Source of the DNA: Poritiphilus flavus
GTDB lineage: Bacteria; Bacteroidota; Bacteroidia; Flavobacteriales; Flavobacteriaceae
DNA length: 64,000 nt
Direction: 5' to 3'
Assembly (NCBI RefSeq): GCF_009901585.1
Contig: NZ_WXYO01000001.1
Location: 558,001-622,000 of the forward strand
The notes under the pieces were generated by a model. That model worked only from the letters and a program-made list of their open reading frames with translations, was not told the DNA's origin and did no database searches. A program made the translations under genes and the position numbers. Each line of letters opens with the position of its first letter. The first letter of the stretch is position 1. This document shows, in pieces, positions 33,969-42,993 of this stretch.

Positions 33969-34624
33969 GTAACAAGGAGATCGTTCAACGAACCAAGGCT
34001 TTCGTAAAAAAGAGTCTGGAACATGCGGAAGGAGGGCACGATTGGTCACATATCCTAAGGGTTTACAGATCCAGTCTTCGGATTGCCGAAGGTGAAAAAG
34101 TAGACCATTTGGTGGTGAGCCTGGGTGCTCTTTTACATGATATCGCGGATTCTAAATTTCACAATGGGGACGAGGAGATAGGCCCGGCGAAGGCAAAGGA
34201 ATTTCTGGAAACCCTGCCGGTTCAGGACAACGCAAAGGATCATGTGGTAAACATCATACGGCATATCTCTTATAAGAACAGCCTGGATAAAGCGGAAGCT
34301 GGTTTCAATTCCAGGGAGCTTGAAGTGGTCCGGGATGCCGACAGGCTCGATGCCATAGGAGCCATAGGAATAGCTCGCACATTTAATTATGGCGGCTTCA
34401 GGAACCGGCCCCTTTACGACCCGGAAAATCCTCCCAAACCAGGATTGAGCAAGGAGGAGTACAAGAAGAACAACAGCCCTACCATTAACCATTTTTACGA
34501 AAAACTGCTGCTGTTAAAAGATCAGATGCATACGCCTACCGCTAAAAAACTAGCGGAAGAAAGGCACCAGTTCATGTTGGAATATCTTCGGCAATTTTAC
34601 CGCGAATGGGACGGTGATATCTAG
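33965..34624 (+). CDS. HD-domain phosphohydrolase
   Basis: This 219-residue soluble protein has the HD metal site His29 (HDWSH), His58-Asp59 (LLHDIAD) and an Asp in RDADRLDAIGAIG (about 124-128), plus the YedJ-like ending NHFYEKLLLLKDQMHTPTAKKLAEER. Relatives hydrolyse nucleotides or other phosphoesters. It is translationally coupled to plsC. A 6-pair hairpin (34633-34650) follows the stop. Confidence 0.88.
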   Translation: MSNKEIVQRTKAFVKKSLEHAEGGHDWSHILRVYRSSLRIAEGEKVDHLVVSLGALLHDIADSKFHNGDEEIGPAKAKEFLETLPVQDNAKDHVVNIIRHISYKNSLDKAEAGFNSRELEVVRDADRLDAIGAIGIARTFNYGGFRNRPLYDPENPPKPGLSKEEYKKNNSPTINHFYEKLLLLKDQMHTPTAKKLAEERHQFMLEYLRQFYREWDGDI

Positions 34625-34632
34625 TTTTCTAA

Positions 34633-34650
34633 CATTTGTCACGGCAAATG
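34633..34650 (+). terminator. Short hairpin after the HD-domain gene
   Basis: CATTTG and CAAATG pair around TCACGG, 9 bases after the stop codon. There is no T tract, so terminator activity is doubtful. Confidence 0.25.
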
Positions 34651-34726
34651 ATAAGTCCGTCCTTTTACTAGAAGTTTGGGATCAAATTTTCGTATCTTCC
34701 AGCTTCATTTACAAACATCCTCCACA

Positions 34727-36151
34727 ATGCAAAGAAGAAAATTTATTAAGACTGCCACGGCGTCTACCGCTGCCTTTTCAATAGTACCAAGTTACGTCCT
34801 TGGCAAAGGACATGTTCCTCCCAGCGACACGCTTTATGTGGCCGCATTTGGGGTAGGCGGACGAGGATCCGGAGTCATGAGCGGGCTTGATGATACAGGA
34901 AAAGTGAAGTACGTTGCCCTTTGTGACGTAGACGACCGAAGAGCGGCGGACAGCTATAAGAAATACCCCAAGGTGCCAAGATTCAAGGATTTCAGAAAAG
35001 TTTATGACAAGCACCTGGGCGAAATAGATGCCATTATGGTAGCCACTCCGGATCATACCCATGCCCCTATTGCTTTGCCTTTTATGAAGGCCAAAAAGCA
35101 CGCCTATGTGGAAAAACCGCTCACTCATAATATTGCCGAGGCGCGTATGATGACGAAGGTCGCCAAAGAAAATGGGATCATCACCCAAATGGGCAACCAG
35201 GGAGCCTCCAGCGATGGTAGCCGTGAAGCCAAAGAATGGATCAAATCCGGCATTATCGGCAAAGTAGAAAAAGTGGACTGCTGGACCAACAGGCCCGTCT
35301 GGCCGCAGGGGGTACCGGTGCCTACGGAAAAACACAGTATTCCCAAAGGCCTCGATTGGGATCTATGGCTGGGTCCGGCAGCGAAACGCGACTATAACGA
35401 TGCTTACCTTCCCTTCAAATGGAGAGGTTGGTGGGATTTTGGAACAGGAGCTCTGGGCGATATGGGCTGCCATATCATGGAAACACCTTTCGGGGTTTTG
35501 GATCTGGGTTATCCAACAGAAGCCGAGGCGAGTTGTACCACCAATTGGGTTGGCGACTTTGTGGAAGCGGATTACAGCGCCTCTTGCCCGTCCTCTTCCA
35601 TTGTACGCCTGAAATTCAATACCCCGGAACACGGAGATATTGCATTGAACTGGTATGACGGAGGAATTATGCCAGACCTTCCGGACGAATTAAAGGACGA
35701 TGAGAAGATCGGGGATACCGGAGGTGGAACCGTGTTCTATGGTACCAAAGGGATCTTGGTTTGTGACGTTTATTCCCGCAATGCCAGACTGCTTCCTTCT
35801 GAAATGATGGGGCTTCTCAATCCCCCCAAACCATATCTCACAAGGATAGAAGGAGATACCGGTGGACATCAGCGGAACTGGGTTGAAGGCTGTCTTACCG
35901 GTACGGAAACCTCTTCTGATTTCAAAAGGTCTGGCCCGTTAACGGAAGCCGTACTTATGGGTAACCTGGCCATCAAGGCCTTCCAGTACAAAGAATTAAA
36001 GCCCGGTAAAAAACTCGGAGATTGGGACCCATTTGCGTATCCGGGCAGACGCAAGATCCTTTGGGATGGAGAAAATATGAGAGTTACCAATTACGACAGA
36101 GCTAACGAATGGGTAAAAGGTAGTTACAGAAAAGGTTGGGAACTCAGCTAG
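34727..36151 (+). CDS. Tat-exported Gfo/Idh/MocA family oxidoreductase
   Basis: The frame is open from an ATG at 34676, but a -7-like box TATCTTCC (34693-34700) lies inside that part, and ATG 34727 gives a clean Tat signal (MQRRKFIKTATAS), so it is chosen; 474 residues. The Rossmann motif is AFGVGGRGSG, followed by the family's EKP motif (HAYVEKPLTHN). The second domain includes GALGDMGCHIMETPFG and GTKGILVCDVYSRNARLLP. These periplasmic members oxidise or reduce sugars, often with tightly bound NAD(P). No sugar genes adjoin it directly. The last 8 bases overlap the convergent sigma factor gene. Confidence 0.88.
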   Translation: MQRRKFIKTATASTAAFSIVPSYVLGKGHVPPSDTLYVAAFGVGGRGSGVMSGLDDTGKVKYVALCDVDDRRAADSYKKYPKVPRFKDFRKVYDKHLGEIDAIMVATPDHTHAPIALPFMKAKKHAYVEKPLTHNIAEARMMTKVAKENGIITQMGNQGASSDGSREAKEWIKSGIIGKVEKVDCWTNRPVWPQGVPVPTEKHSIPKGLDWDLWLGPAAKRDYNDAYLPFKWRGWWDFGTGALGDMGCHIMETPFGVLDLGYPTEAEASCTTNWVGDFVEADYSASCPSSSIVRLKFNTPEHGDIALNWYDGGIMPDLPDELKDDEKIGDTGGGTVFYGTKGILVCDVYSRNARLLPSEMMGLLNPPKPYLTRIEGDTGGHQRNWVEGCLTGTETSSDFKRSGPLTEAVLMGNLAIKAFQYKELKPGKKLGDWDPFAYPGRRKILWDGENMRVTNYDRANEWVKGSYRKGWELS

Positions 36152-37415
36152 TTGTTTTTGACAAAGCCGCTAGTTTCTTCTTTAAATGTGTTTTCCTTAG
36201 CTCGTTCTGCGAAAGCTCTATGGCCGTTTTTAGCGCTGCTTCAGCCTGATCAAAACGCTGGAGTTTACCAAGGATCTCTGCTTTGATGGCATAAAACAAT
36301 CCCGATTCGGAAAAATGCGGTTGTTTGCTTATTTGATTTAAGGCTTGTAAGGCTTCCTCAGGACCTTTCACTTGTAATAAGGGAACCAATCTGTTTAGTT
36401 CTACCATGGGGGAGTACTGCCTTTTCAACTGCAGATCATAAAGATGAAGGATCTGATCCCAATTTGTTTCTTCAAAGGTTTTAGCCGCACAGTGTTGGTA
36501 AGCAACGGCCGCTTCCAAATGATAATTAGACAATGGCTGCCCGGGGAGGCCGGCATTTTCCAGGTGCGTCATGCCTATGCGGATCAATTCACTGTTGTAC
36601 AGGGTTCTGTCCTGGTGCTCCAGGTCTACCAATTCTGAATTCTGATCCAGACGTGCCTCAAATCGTGAAGCGTGAAAGCACATCAGGGCAATTAAGGCTT
36701 CCAGGTTGGCATGTTGACAGAAGGGGTTTTTCCTCAAGATCAACGCAAGCCGAATAGCCTCATAGCAGATATCTTTTTTGATCAGCAGGGAACCAGTCGT
36801 AGCAGCATAACCTTCTGAGAACAAGAGGTAGATCACCCGAATTACTACAAATAACCTGGACTGCAAGCCGATCTCCACCGGGGTCTCCAGGGTGCTGATC
36901 TGCTCCTTAAGCCGTCGCTTGGCCCTGGTAAAGGATTTGGCCACGGTTTCTTCCTTTTTTAAGAGCGCATCTGCCAATTCTTTATTGCTAAAACCACCAA
37001 TAAGCTTAAGGCTTAATACGAGCTGATATTCCTGTGAAAGTGAAGGATGGCAACAGGCGAAGATCATTTTTAACTGGCTGTCCGAAATACTGCTCTCCAG
37101 CGCCATCTCCTCAAAGAATGCAGGAGTAATGCCATGGTCTGTCTTAAACTCCTCTTTTCTGTCCAGTTTTTTAGATCTGCGAAGTGAATCGATAACACGG
37201 TTGCCAGCCACTCGCAGCAGCCAGGCTGTTGGATTATCCGGGACGGTTGAGCTATAACCCCATACCTGCATGGCCTTCAATAAGGAATCTTGTACCGCGT
37301 CCTCAATCAGCTCTATTTGGGATGGGCCAAATTTATGCGCGAGGACAGCAATAAGCTTTCCGTATTCGGAACGAAAAAGGTGGTCGACTATTTTCCTGGG
37401 ATCACCGCTGGTCAT
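36144..37415 (-). CDS. ECF sigma factor, ECF42-like with TPR-like extension
   Basis: This 423-residue protein has sigma region 2 (about 10-80, with EDAVQDSLLKAMQVW and PTAWLLRVAGNRVIDSLRR), region 4 (about 115-175, with LSLKLIGGFSNKELADALLKKEETVAKSFTRAKRRLK) and a long C-terminal helical extension (180-423, DUF6596/TPR-like). The long extension and the YciI/DGPF gene just upstream are marks of the ECF42 group, whose C terminus is needed for activity in the absence of an anti-sigma factor. It lies 47 bases after the YciI gene, with a strong hairpin between them. Confidence 0.88.
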   Translation of the reverse strand: MTSGDPRKIVDHLFRSEYGKLIAVLAHKFGPSQIELIEDAVQDSLLKAMQVWGYSSTVPDNPTAWLLRVAGNRVIDSLRRSKKLDRKEEFKTDHGITPAFFEEMALESSISDSQLKMIFACCHPSLSQEYQLVLSLKLIGGFSNKELADALLKKEETVAKSFTRAKRRLKEQISTLETPVEIGLQSRLFVVIRVIYLLFSEGYAATTGSLLIKKDICYEAIRLALILRKNPFCQHANLEALIALMCFHASRFEARLDQNSELVDLEHQDRTLYNSELIRIGMTHLENAGLPGQPLSNYHLEAAVAYQHCAAKTFEETNWDQILHLYDLQLKRQYSPMVELNRLVPLLQVKGPEEALQALNQISKQPHFSESGLFYAIKAEILGKLQRFDQAEAALKTAIELSQNELRKTHLKKKLAALSKTTS

Positions 37416-37428
37416 AGAGAAAAATTGA

Positions 37429-37448
37429 CCCCGACGGTATTGTCGGGG
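37429..37448 (-). terminator. Hairpin between the YciI and sigma factor genes
   Basis: CCCCGAC (37429-37435) and GTCGGGG (37442-37448) form a perfect GC-rich 7-pair stem with a 6-base loop. On the minus strand it is followed by TCAATTTTTCTCT and then the sigma factor start. It looks like a terminator or attenuator that would limit sigma factor expression. Confidence 0.6.
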
Positions 37449-37462
37449 CTCTTAAAAAGTTT

Positions 37463-37816
37463 TTAGTGTTGCTCCATGGATAAGATCTCACGCACCTCCA
37501 CAAAGGCCCCTGAATAATCGAAAATGGGGCAGCCTTTGGATATCTCGGCGGCATGGTCCAGGGAATCAGCAGTGACAATAAGATAGCCTCCTACCATCTC
37601 CGCTCCTTCTGCAAAGGGGCCATTGGTAATGATCTCTCCTCTATCCCTGATGACTTTTCCGTCTTCCGAAAGCGGCAGCCCGTCTACCAGCAATCCCTTC
37701 CCCCTTAATCCATCCATCCATACAAACCACTCCTGCATATGGGCTTGTTTCTCTTCCTGGGACAAGGCCTGATACGCCTTATCACCACCTCTAAATAAAT
37801 ACAAAAAGTTACTCAT
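37463..37816 (-). CDS. YciI/DGPF domain protein
   Basis: This 117-residue protein has the YciI-like fold with MSNFLYLFRGGD at the start, WMDGLRGKGLLVDGLPL, the DGPF-type block (here TNGPFAEGAEMVGGYLIVTADS) and ISKGCPIF at the end. The family neighbours ECF42 sigma factors in many bacteria and is their main target gene; the biochemical function is unknown. It is upstream of the sigma factor gene in the same direction. The minus-strand stretch 37882-37856 reads TGTCCA, 17 bases, CGTC, close to the promoter reported for this sigma group. Confidence 0.86.
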   Translation of the reverse strand: MSNFLYLFRGGDKAYQALSQEEKQAHMQEWFVWMDGLRGKGLLVDGLPLSEDGKVIRDRGEIITNGPFAEGAEMVGGYLIVTADSLDHAAEISKGCPIFDYSGAFVEVREILSMEQH

Positions 37817-37855
37817 AATGTTTGTTTTTAGTTAGACATCGCTTTTTGTTCTCAT

Positions 37856-37882
37856 TGAAGACGGATGAGCCCTGGGCGATTG
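37856..37882 (-). promoter_or_regulatory. Possible ECF42-type promoter of the YciI gene
   Basis: On the minus strand, TGTCCA, 17 bases, CGTC lies about 40 bases before the YciI start. From memory, ECF42 promoters have TGTCGA and CGTC-like elements, so one mismatch is present. This would fit self-activation of the pair. Confidence 0.3.
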
Positions 37883-37902
37883 GACAATAAATATAATTAT
37901 CT

Positions 37903-38976
37903 TCAAAACAATTTAGTTTGGCCGCTCTTATAGGTCTCAAATAAATTCTTATTGAGTTCCGGAAAGGACTTGTCCTTGAAATATGTTTTTCTGGCCAGAT
38001 TTGCCATGTCCCTGATCTGCTGTGCGATCTTGCCTTCTCCTCTGTTTCGAATTCCGAATCTACTATCATTCAGCTTGCCCCCATGGCAGTCCTCTATAAG
38101 GTGCAACACTCTTTCTGCCCGATCCGGAAGCGTTTTTCGGATCCAGTCGGTAAAGATCTGTCCTATGGCACCGTTCAGGCGAACCACTGTGATTCCGAAA
38201 GACAGGGCGCCATGGTCCGAAACTGTTTTCGCCAGCTTTAAGATCTCATGACTGTTTATACCCGGTATGATAGGAGCAAGCATGGCATTGACAGGAATGT
38301 CGTTTTCAGATAACACCTTAATGGTTCGCAACCTTTTCTTCAAAGAGGCCGTCCGGGGTTCCAGGATACGCCTCGTTTTTTCCGAAAGGGAGGTGATGGA
38401 AATATTTACCCCTATAAGCCGGTGCTTATTGAGCTCCTTTATGATGTCCAGGTCTTTTAAAATGAAGGCGTTCTTGGTGATGATGCCCACGGGATGCCTG
38501 TATTTGAGAAAAACTTCGAGACAGGCCCTGGTGATCCTGAATTTCTGCTCAGCCGGCTGATAACAATCCGTATTCCCGGACATCACTATGGTTTCCGCTT
38601 TCCAGGATTTAGAAAGTAGTTTTTCCTCCAGCAGTTCAGCGGCTTTCTCCTTTACCAGGATACGGCGTTCAAAATCCATGCCTGCGCTGTAACCCCAAAA
38701 CTCATGAGTGTTTCTGGCATAGCAGTAAATGCATCCATGCTCGCAGCCCTGATAGGGATTCATGGAATACATCATACCCACATCCGGGCTGGTAACCTTA
38801 TTTACAATGGTTTTTGGAAAAACCGGGAGGTATTGGGTTTTGTTGGATTCAGCTTCTTCGCCTTCCAGCCTGCAATACTCCAGAAAATCATCCCTGGCTT
38901 CGTATAGATATTGCAAAAACTTGTTGGGCGGATTCTTCTGCGCTCCACGCCCTTTTAGATACTCTTTTTCTTTCAA
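37903..38976 (-). CDS. PA0069-family radical SAM protein
   Basis: This 357-residue protein has the radical SAM cluster motif C78-x3-C82-x2-C85 (GCEHGCIYC), with YARNTHEFWGYSAG after it and PVGIITKNAFILKDLDII later. These match the PA0069/Rv2578c (SPL-like) family, related to spore photoproduct lyase; the reaction is unknown. The start codon is a TTG at 38976: the family's GRGA motif (9-12) lies close to it, an in-frame stop is 24 bases upstream and no ATG is available before it. A cluster of TTGGA palindromes covers the start region. Confidence 0.87.
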   Translation of the reverse strand: MKEKEYLKGRGAQKNPPNKFLQYLYEARDDFLEYCRLEGEEAESNKTQYLPVFPKTIVNKVTSPDVGMMYSMNPYQGCEHGCIYCYARNTHEFWGYSAGMDFERRILVKEKAAELLEEKLLSKSWKAETIVMSGNTDCYQPAEQKFRITRACLEVFLKYRHPVGIITKNAFILKDLDIIKELNKHRLIGVNISITSLSEKTRRILEPRTASLKKRLRTIKVLSENDIPVNAMLAPIIPGINSHEILKLAKTVSDHGALSFGITVVRLNGAIGQIFTDWIRKTLPDRAERVLHLIEDCHGGKLNDSRFGIRNRGEGKIAQQIRDMANLARKTYFKDKSFPELNKNLFETYKSGQTKLF

Positions 38977-38978
38977 TG

Positions 38979-39031
38979 AATTGGATTTATTCCAAATTTA
39001 TGGAATTATTCCAATATGATTGAATCCAATT
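38979..39031. promoter_or_regulatory. Cluster of TTGGA/TCCAA palindromes
   Basis: Within 53 bases are TTGGATTTATTCCAA (38981-38995), TGGAATTATTCCA (39001-39013) and the outer pair AATTGGATT (38979-38987) and AATCCAATT (39023-39031). They lie immediately upstream of the radical SAM gene start, where a repressor would act. Confidence 0.45.
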
Positions 39032-39091
39032 GAAGATTTAACATTAGGCCCTCTAAAGACCTCTTTGTCTTGAGAAAATTAAGCCCTATAG

Positions 39092-40636
39092 CTAATTGAT
39101 CGCCAGGTTCACCAATTGCTTTTTGGTGCCCCGCTTGGCATAAAAAATGACAGCATCCGAATCCATAAGCGGTTTGGAAACCATTAATGGCAGCCTGGCT
39201 TCCTTGTCGTCTATGATCTTTTCATAGCTCATTTTTCCCGCTTCATCCAGCTGTATCACAAAGACGTTGCGATTGCGGCTCAGGCCCTGCTTAAAGACCA
39301 TCCTTTCATTATTGAGCAACTGTGGGTTTTCCGCGGAAGTGCTTATAAAGAAGTAAGTTTTCCCGGCTTTGGTACACGAACTGTAGGACGCGTAGGCACC
39401 ATCGCCTTGAGTGACTTCAGATTTATTGATGTTGCGAGCCCAGGCCAGATTGCCATTGGCATCGAGTTTTACACTGACGATATCATTGTGATGAAAACGT
39501 TCAACCATTACCCGTCCGCCACTGGAATTCGCCTGAATACTATTTGTCACGAAGTACTCTTCCGCGTTGAACAGCAGATCGCCCGCCCCGGTAAAGCTCA
39601 CATTTTTAAAGATCAGATTCTTGACGTGCTCTGCATTTTCCTTTCCGAATTTGTCGAACATGAACTGCGTGGAAAACGGATTGTACTTTTTTGTCTTCAA
39701 CTGCAGACTGGAGGGGTCCAGGTCAAAATAAGCTATGCCGTTGTAGCGGTTGTCCTTACGGTCCGCGTAAAAACCAACACAAACCAGGCGGTCCTTATGC
39801 AGGATGGGTTTCAATCCCTCCGAGTACTTACCGGGACCGTCAAAGGTCTGGATCTTGCTCCCCCGGGCGGATACGGCAATGAGTTCATACTGGAACTTTC
39901 GCTCCAATGCACTAAAACGCTTTTTCTTAAAATAAGCCTTCCCTACAATGTATGCCTTGCTAAGGTCTGCTGAGATCTCAATATTCTCAAAAGCGTAGTT
40001 CTTCTCTTCCACCTCGACTGAAAAATCGTGCTCAAAGATCTTTTTTAAGGAAGCATTGAAGAGATGGATATGATGTTTATTCGTTTTCCCCTTCTTGAAA
40101 TGGGTGCTGATCACAAAGGCAGATTTTTCCTCATTGAACAAGGCGGTAGTCGTAAAGCCGGAGCTGAAGTTCCTGTTATAGTAATTCTTATCCAAAGGGT
40201 TGTTTACGGGCTTGGAAGGAACAGAGAGTATGGTTTCGCTGGTAAAATTGAATTCCGAAATTGGACTTCTATGGACTACATAATTATAGGTTTCCCTAAG
40301 CAGATCGTAGTCCAGGAACAACAAATACAACTGACCGTTTTTAACGTAGCCTTCTACAAACTCTGGTCCTTTGAGTTTATAGTTGTACTCATTTAAAAGT
40401 TGAAGTTCCTTGCTATAATGTTCTATGAAGTAACCTTTTGGCTTTAGGATTAGCCCTGTGAAATAAGACCTAACCAGAATATACCCCCCAGTACCGTCAT
40501 CGGCAATGGTGACCAGGTTAGAGTACTTATACCGATCATTATATTTTTCTCCGAAATTGTAGTCTATCGGAATTTCTTGTGCATAACCAAGGAACATGGC
40601 AAAGATCGCCACAAAGAGAATACAGCTTTTTTTCAT
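39092..40636 (-). CDS. Exported protein of unknown family
   Basis: This 514-residue protein has a signal peptide (residues 1-19, ending GYAQ). The mature part is a series of beta-rich segments with aromatic and polar repeats (GYILVRSYF, NGQLYLLFLDYD, KAYIVGKAYF, AGKTYFFISTSAE) like a beta-propeller or a set of output blades. No family was recognised. It lies 25 bases after the enoyl-CoA hydratase gene on the same strand and may share its transcript. Confidence 0.7.
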   Translation of the reverse strand: MKKSCILFVAIFAMFLGYAQEIPIDYNFGEKYNDRYKYSNLVTIADDGTGGYILVRSYFTGLILKPKGYFIEHYSKELQLLNEYNYKLKGPEFVEGYVKNGQLYLLFLDYDLLRETYNYVVHRSPISEFNFTSETILSVPSKPVNNPLDKNYYNRNFSSGFTTTALFNEEKSAFVISTHFKKGKTNKHHIHLFNASLKKIFEHDFSVEVEEKNYAFENIEISADLSKAYIVGKAYFKKKRFSALERKFQYELIAVSARGSKIQTFDGPGKYSEGLKPILHKDRLVCVGFYADRKDNRYNGIAYFDLDPSSLQLKTKKYNPFSTQFMFDKFGKENAEHVKNLIFKNVSFTGAGDLLFNAEEYFVTNSIQANSSGGRVMVERFHHNDIVSVKLDANGNLAWARNINKSEVTQGDGAYASYSSCTKAGKTYFFISTSAENPQLLNNERMVFKQGLSRNRNVFVIQLDEAGKMSYEKIIDDKEARLPLMVSKPLMDSDAVIFYAKRGTKKQLVNLAIN

Positions 40637-40661
40637 GGTTTGATATCAACTTTAGTTCATA

Positions 40662-41444
40662 TCATGTTCCCGGGAAATCTGCTTTGCGTTTTTCGAGAAA
40701 AGCCGTGGTTCCTTCTTTAAAATCGTCTGTTCCAAAGCACTCACCAAAAGCTTTTATTTCGGCATCAAAACCGCTTGCATTACTCTTAAAACCTTCATTT
40801 ATGACTTTTATTGCCTTTCCTATGGCAACGGGCGAATTATTTGCGATCCTGGCAGCTGTTTTCAGGCATTCAGCCATAAGCTCTTCCTGGGCTACGACCC
40901 GGTTTACCAGGCCATAGGCGGCGGCCGTATTGGCGTCGATCATAGAAGCGGTCATGATCAATTCCATAGCCCGGCCCTTGCCTATTAATTGAGGTAAACG
41001 CTGGGTACCGCCGTATCCGGGTATTACCCCGAGGGATACTTCAGGAAGTCCCATTTTGGCGTTATCGCTGGCTATTCTAAAATGGCAGGACATGGCCAAT
41101 TCCAGACCCCCACCCAGAGCAAAACCATTTACAGCTGCTATTACGGGAGTTTGCAGATTCTCCAGATAATCAAAAAGTAGCTCCTGGCCCTTTTTGGAAA
41201 GCCTGGTCCCTTCTTTTTTCGAGTAGTCCGCGAATTCGGCAATATCCGCCCCGGCAACAAAAGCTTTGGGACCACTTCCGGTAAGGATGATGGTCCTGAT
41301 GTCCGGATCCTGATCCAGACCTTCAAAGGCCTTATGCAGTTCCGAAATTGTGTCCACATTTAAGGCGTTCAGCTTTTCCGGTCGGTTTACCGTTACAATG
41401 GCAACCGCCTCTTTTTCTTCTACAGAAATATTCTTGAAGTTCAT
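40662..41444 (-). CDS. Enoyl-CoA hydratase
   Basis: This 260-residue crotonase-fold enzyme hydrates trans-2-enoyl-CoA in beta-oxidation or related pathways. Oxyanion-hole residues are in FVAGADIAEF, the catalytic glutamates in LELAMSCHF and LPEVSLGVIPGYGGTQRL, and the substrate-binding region ends in AFLEKRKADFPG. It is 13 bases downstream of the NtrY-like kinase gene. The specific acyl-CoA is not known. Confidence 0.9.
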   Translation of the reverse strand: MNFKNISVEEKEAVAIVTVNRPEKLNALNVDTISELHKAFEGLDQDPDIRTIILTGSGPKAFVAGADIAEFADYSKKEGTRLSKKGQELLFDYLENLQTPVIAAVNGFALGGGLELAMSCHFRIASDNAKMGLPEVSLGVIPGYGGTQRLPQLIGKGRAMELIMTASMIDANTAAAYGLVNRVVAQEELMAECLKTAARIANNSPVAIGKAIKVINEGFKSNASGFDAEIKAFGECFGTDDFKEGTTAFLEKRKADFPGT

Positions 41445-41457
41445 TTTTGAAGTTTTC

Positions 41458-42915
41458 TTATGATTGATTTTCTCTCGGGAACTTTACGGTAAAAACGGTC
41501 CCTTTTCCGGGTTGGGAAGTAAAATCGATTTCCCCCTTATAGGTCTCAACTATATTCTTGACCATTCCCAAACCTAATCCCATTCCACTGGACTTGGTGG
41601 TAAATTTAGGTTCGAATATCTTATCCTTAAAGCCGTCATCAATACCGATACCGTTGTCAGCAACGGAGATCTTTACATATTCTCCGGCCGCTGTAACCGA
41701 TACCAGTATTCTTGGAGAAACAACTTCAGGCACTGCCTGAATGGCATTCTTCACCAGGTTGGTTACCACCCGGATCAATTGGGTACGGTCTAATTTGGCG
41801 ATAAGCTTTTCTTCTTCGCTGATAAAGTGAATATAATCTTCATTGAAGATATCCAGGGCCAGCTTTACGATCTTAACCACATCCAGGGTTTCGTTTTGTT
41901 GGGCAGGCATTTCAGCAAAACTGGAAAAGGCCGAGGCGATACTGCTCATAGTATCTATTTGCTGGATCAGGGTCTTGGAGTATTCCTTTACTTTGGCCTT
42001 GGCGTTAGGGTCTGCCGGGTCGAATTTCCGTTCAAAACTTTGAACGCTTAGTCGCATTGGAGTAAGCGGATTCTTGATCTCATGGGCTACCTGTTTGGCC
42101 ATTTCCCTCCAGGCCTGCTCCCTTTCACTTCTGGCCAGCTTGGCAGCACTTTGCTCCAGCTCATCTATCATCCCATTGTAGGAATCGATCAGCTTACCGA
42201 TCTCTTCACTGGGATCTTCAATGATGATCTTTTCATTTCGTTTGGTAAGATGGGTTTCAGTCAGCCTGTCCGAAATGGTCTGTAGCGACCTGGTAATGTA
42301 TTTGGAAATAAAGTAGGCCAGGGCAATGGCAATCAGCAACATCAGAAGATATACCCCGGCTAACCTTAGCAGGAACTCCCTCAGTTCCATATCGTTAAAG
42401 GTATTGTCTTCCAGGTAAGGAAGATTTAAAATACCAATTGGTTTGCTTTTTACATCGTGAATATAGGTGTAGGAAGCCTGATATCTTTCCCCGGCCGCGG
42501 CATTTTCTTCAACGTATCGTTGCTCCGCACTCGAAAGTAAACCGTTAAGCACGTCGGCGGTCAGGCAGATGGAGATGGAGTCGTTATTAAAGGTGGGACG
42601 GGAACTTTTGATCAGTTGTCCTTCCAGGTCATAGATATTGAAATTGATATTCTGCACATCCGCGATCTGGTATATCTCATCCTTAAAAATTCGGCCCAGG
42701 TACTCCGTGGTTGCGGGGTAGGTCGTCTCCCTTAGGGTATAGCTGATACTCTGTTGTATCTGTGCCTCCTTTCTCAGAAGCCGGTTCTGGTGATAATCCT
42801 TGGACTGTTCCCGGTACTGATAAATAGTAACACCAGCGATCAATACCGAAGCGATCAGTACCAGCAGTATCATCGTAATGAAAATCCGTGACCTAAGGGA
42901 TAACTTTTTAAACAA
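41458..42915 (-). CDS. NtrY-like sensor histidine kinase
   Basis: This 485-residue membrane kinase has a first membrane helix (about 10-30), an extracellular domain (to about 180), a second helix (about 183-205), a HAMP linker, and kinase domains. The phosphorylated residue is His278 in QVAHEIKNPLTPMRLS; the N box is TNLVKNAIQAV, with DNGIG and SGMGLGLGMVK as G boxes. No response regulator gene is nearby, so the partner is elsewhere. It heads a run with enoyl-CoA hydratase and the exported protein. Confidence 0.88.
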   Translation of the reverse strand: MFKKLSLRSRIFITMILLVLIASVLIAGVTIYQYREQSKDYHQNRLLRKEAQIQQSISYTLRETTYPATTEYLGRIFKDEIYQIADVQNINFNIYDLEGQLIKSSRPTFNNDSISICLTADVLNGLLSSAEQRYVEENAAAGERYQASYTYIHDVKSKPIGILNLPYLEDNTFNDMELREFLLRLAGVYLLMLLIAIALAYFISKYITRSLQTISDRLTETHLTKRNEKIIIEDPSEEIGKLIDSYNGMIDELEQSAAKLARSEREQAWREMAKQVAHEIKNPLTPMRLSVQSFERKFDPADPNAKAKVKEYSKTLIQQIDTMSSIASAFSSFAEMPAQQNETLDVVKIVKLALDIFNEDYIHFISEEEKLIAKLDRTQLIRVVTNLVKNAIQAVPEVVSPRILVSVTAAGEYVKISVADNGIGIDDGFKDKIFEPKFTTKSSGMGLGLGMVKNIVETYKGEIDFTSQPGKGTVFTVKFPRENQS

Positions 42916-42993
42916 GGAAGTTTAATTTGACCTTAAAGATAGCAATAATCACACCAAAAATGTTTCAGCAGAATAGCAGTGATCCAACCCGGC

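Noticed and set aside
34676-34726. 17-codon extension of the Gfo/Idh gene
   Set aside because: A promoter-like TATCTT box lies inside it and the Tat signal starts at 34727.
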